Shown one piece after another: positions 63,367 to 64,000 of a DNA stretch of 64,000 nucleotides. The position numbers and the translations under genes are program-made. The stretch is from contig JAFGIW010000226.1 of NCBI GenBank assembly GCA_016929415.1, positions 1 through 64,000 on the forward strand, given 5' to 3'. The number at the start of each line of letters is the position of its first letter. Position 1 is the stretch's first letter. This DNA is from Chitinispirillaceae bacterium. GTDB lineage: Bacteria; Fibrobacterota; Chitinivibrionia; Chitinivibrionales; Chitinispirillaceae. The notes beneath the pieces are model-generated. The model saw nothing but the letters and a program-made list of their open reading frames with translations. It had not been told where the DNA came from and searched no databases.

Positions 63367-64000
63367 TCACCCCGGCGGCAGCAGGTCCCACAGATAGTAC
63401 AGCGTAAAAACAATCATGGCGGCCAGGCCCACGTATGCCAGCAGGAACAGCCCTTTCGACGGCCGGTGGGAGGCGGGAATGGTTTTCGAGCTTATCACGA
63501 CAAGGTATAAAAGTGCAAGTACCGGTGCGGTCAGGAAAACGGTGATCGTGGACAGCTCCAGAAGCTTTATCATGCCTTGCGCGAATCGGATGCAGAGCAG
63601 GAAAGAGCCAAGGCCGATTATCGGCAGGAGAATGTTGTAAAACCGGTTCAGGAACCGTTGCTGCGCCCGATCGTCCCGGGAATTATTAAATTTTAAAACC
63701 TGCACACCCCTGACGAAACTTCTGGTGAAAGCGTCCCATACGGTTATAAAGGTTCCGTAAATGGTGCCGAAGGCGGCCAGCGCAATAAAGGGATGCGTCC
63801 ATGCGCCGATATTTGAAGTAAAGATATGCAGCAATTGATTTGAAAACTTCGCCGAGTCGCCCGGCAGTCGTAGTCCGGTGCCGTATATGGTAAAGGCGCC
63901 GATGGTCATGAACATCAGGGCAAGAATGGTGGTAAAAACATATCCCAGGTTGAAATCGAAGAGCGCTTCCCTGAGCGTGGGACGATAGCCGGTAGCTTTC
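63367..64000 (-). CDS. Nramp-like divalent metal transporter (C-terminal part, truncated by window edge)
   Basis: The frame is open from the window edge to the stop at 63367. It contains hydrophobic segments and the DFNLGYVFTTILALMFMTIGA stretch typical of Nramp-type (SLC11) transporters (landmark DFxxGY). Further TM helices include APVLALLYLVVISS and LLAYVGLAAMIVFTLYYLW. The metal-binding DPGN motif would be in the missing N-terminal part, so the substrate cannot be judged. ATG 63915 is internal: the coding frame clearly continues upstream of it. Confidence 0.7.
   Translation of the reverse strand, partial: KATGYRPTLREALFDFNLGYVFTTILALMFMTIGAFTIYGTGLRLPGDSAKFSNQLLHIFTSNIGAWTHPFIALAAFGTIYGTFITVWDAFTRSFVRGVQVLKFNNSRDDRAQQRFLNRFYNILLPIIGLGSFLLCIRFAQGMIKLLELSTITVFLTAPVLALLYLVVISSKTIPASHRPSKGLFLLAYVGLAAMIVFTLYYLWDLLPPG

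Noticed and set aside
1-64000. CRISPR arrays, tRNA/rRNA genes, insertion sequences, prophage or integrase genes
   Set aside because: I looked for repeat-spacer patterns, tRNA-like ends and transposase or integrase motifs and saw none. Short or unusual tRNAs could still be missed by eye.

Overview
The window is a 64 kb chromosomal segment of a Gram-negative, flagellated bacterium of intermediate G+C content. Evidence for the cell type: an LPS-heptose gene (rfaE2), a TonB-dependent receptor, several lipoproteins, a type VI secretion system (T6SS), a PilT-type ATPase, flagellin under a textbook sigma-28 promoter, and glycogen synthesis (glgC). The mix (reg_prop-type sensor kinase, NTT-HEAT fusion, long TPR proteins) would fit Fibrobacterota/Chitinivibrionia or a neighbouring lineage better than Proteobacteria, but this is a guess from protein flavour only. 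No tRNA, rRNA, CRISPR array, intact insertion sequence or integrase was recognised.

Layout. 1-3.0 kb: housekeeping run dprA - ftsB/divIC-like - DUF502 - recO. 3.0-6.2 kb (minus): a two-gene signalling operon (REC-HDOD, HD-GYP) behind a near-consensus sigma-70 promoter. 6.5-8.7 kb: glgC and a nucleotidyltransferase-fold gene. 8.6-11.4 kb (minus): a compact, overlapping cluster of HprK-like kinase, PqqD-like chaperone, radical SAM/SPASM enzyme, S26-type Ser/His peptidase and a 56-residue Cys-rich peptide; I read it as an unassigned RiPP (modified peptide) system, probably together with the convergent nucleotidyltransferase gene. 11.5-12.9 kb: flagellin with a sigma-28 promoter and a CsrA-type hairpin over its ribosome-binding site. 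13-19.6 kb: rfaE2, a very large TPR/acidic-repeat protein, an M24 aminopeptidase and a PilT/PilU-like ATPase. 19.7-26.5 kb: FecR-domain protein, an unrecognised 63-residue ORF with a strong ribosome-binding site, lipoprotein, 2[4Fe-4S] ferredoxin, dihydrolipoyl dehydrogenase, DHA2-type MFS exporter, a nonsense-interrupted secreted-protein gene, and an AIM24-family protein.

26.9-46 kb: a T6SS locus. A STAS antagonist and an RsbW-like kinase head a run of tssJ-K-L-M-E-F-G. Then come a reverse-strand lipoprotein, vgrG, and the accessory module DUF2169/pentapeptide - pentapeptide - DUF3540 - PAAR-like DUF4150 - DUF3467. Sheath (TssB/C), Hcp, ClpV and TssA are not in the window, and no toxin was recognised. 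A REC-PP2C phosphatase lies just beyond the module on the other strand, so all three enzyme types of a partner-switching circuit bracket the locus.

46-62.6 kb (minus): eight genes packed with gaps or overlaps of at most about 40 bp, read from 62.6 down to 46.0 kb: GAMT-like methyltransferase, enolase-superfamily epimerase, membrane STAND ATPase with WD40 repeats, TonB-dependent receptor with an N-terminal repeat extension, GNAT-like protein, NTT transporter-HEAT-cNMP fusion, reg_prop sensor histidine kinase, REC-PP2C. I know of no described system with this composition; it combines small-molecule enzymes, outer- and inner-membrane transport and signal transduction, and is my main candidate for an undescribed system. 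The right edge holds a truncated Nramp-like transporter gene on the minus strand.
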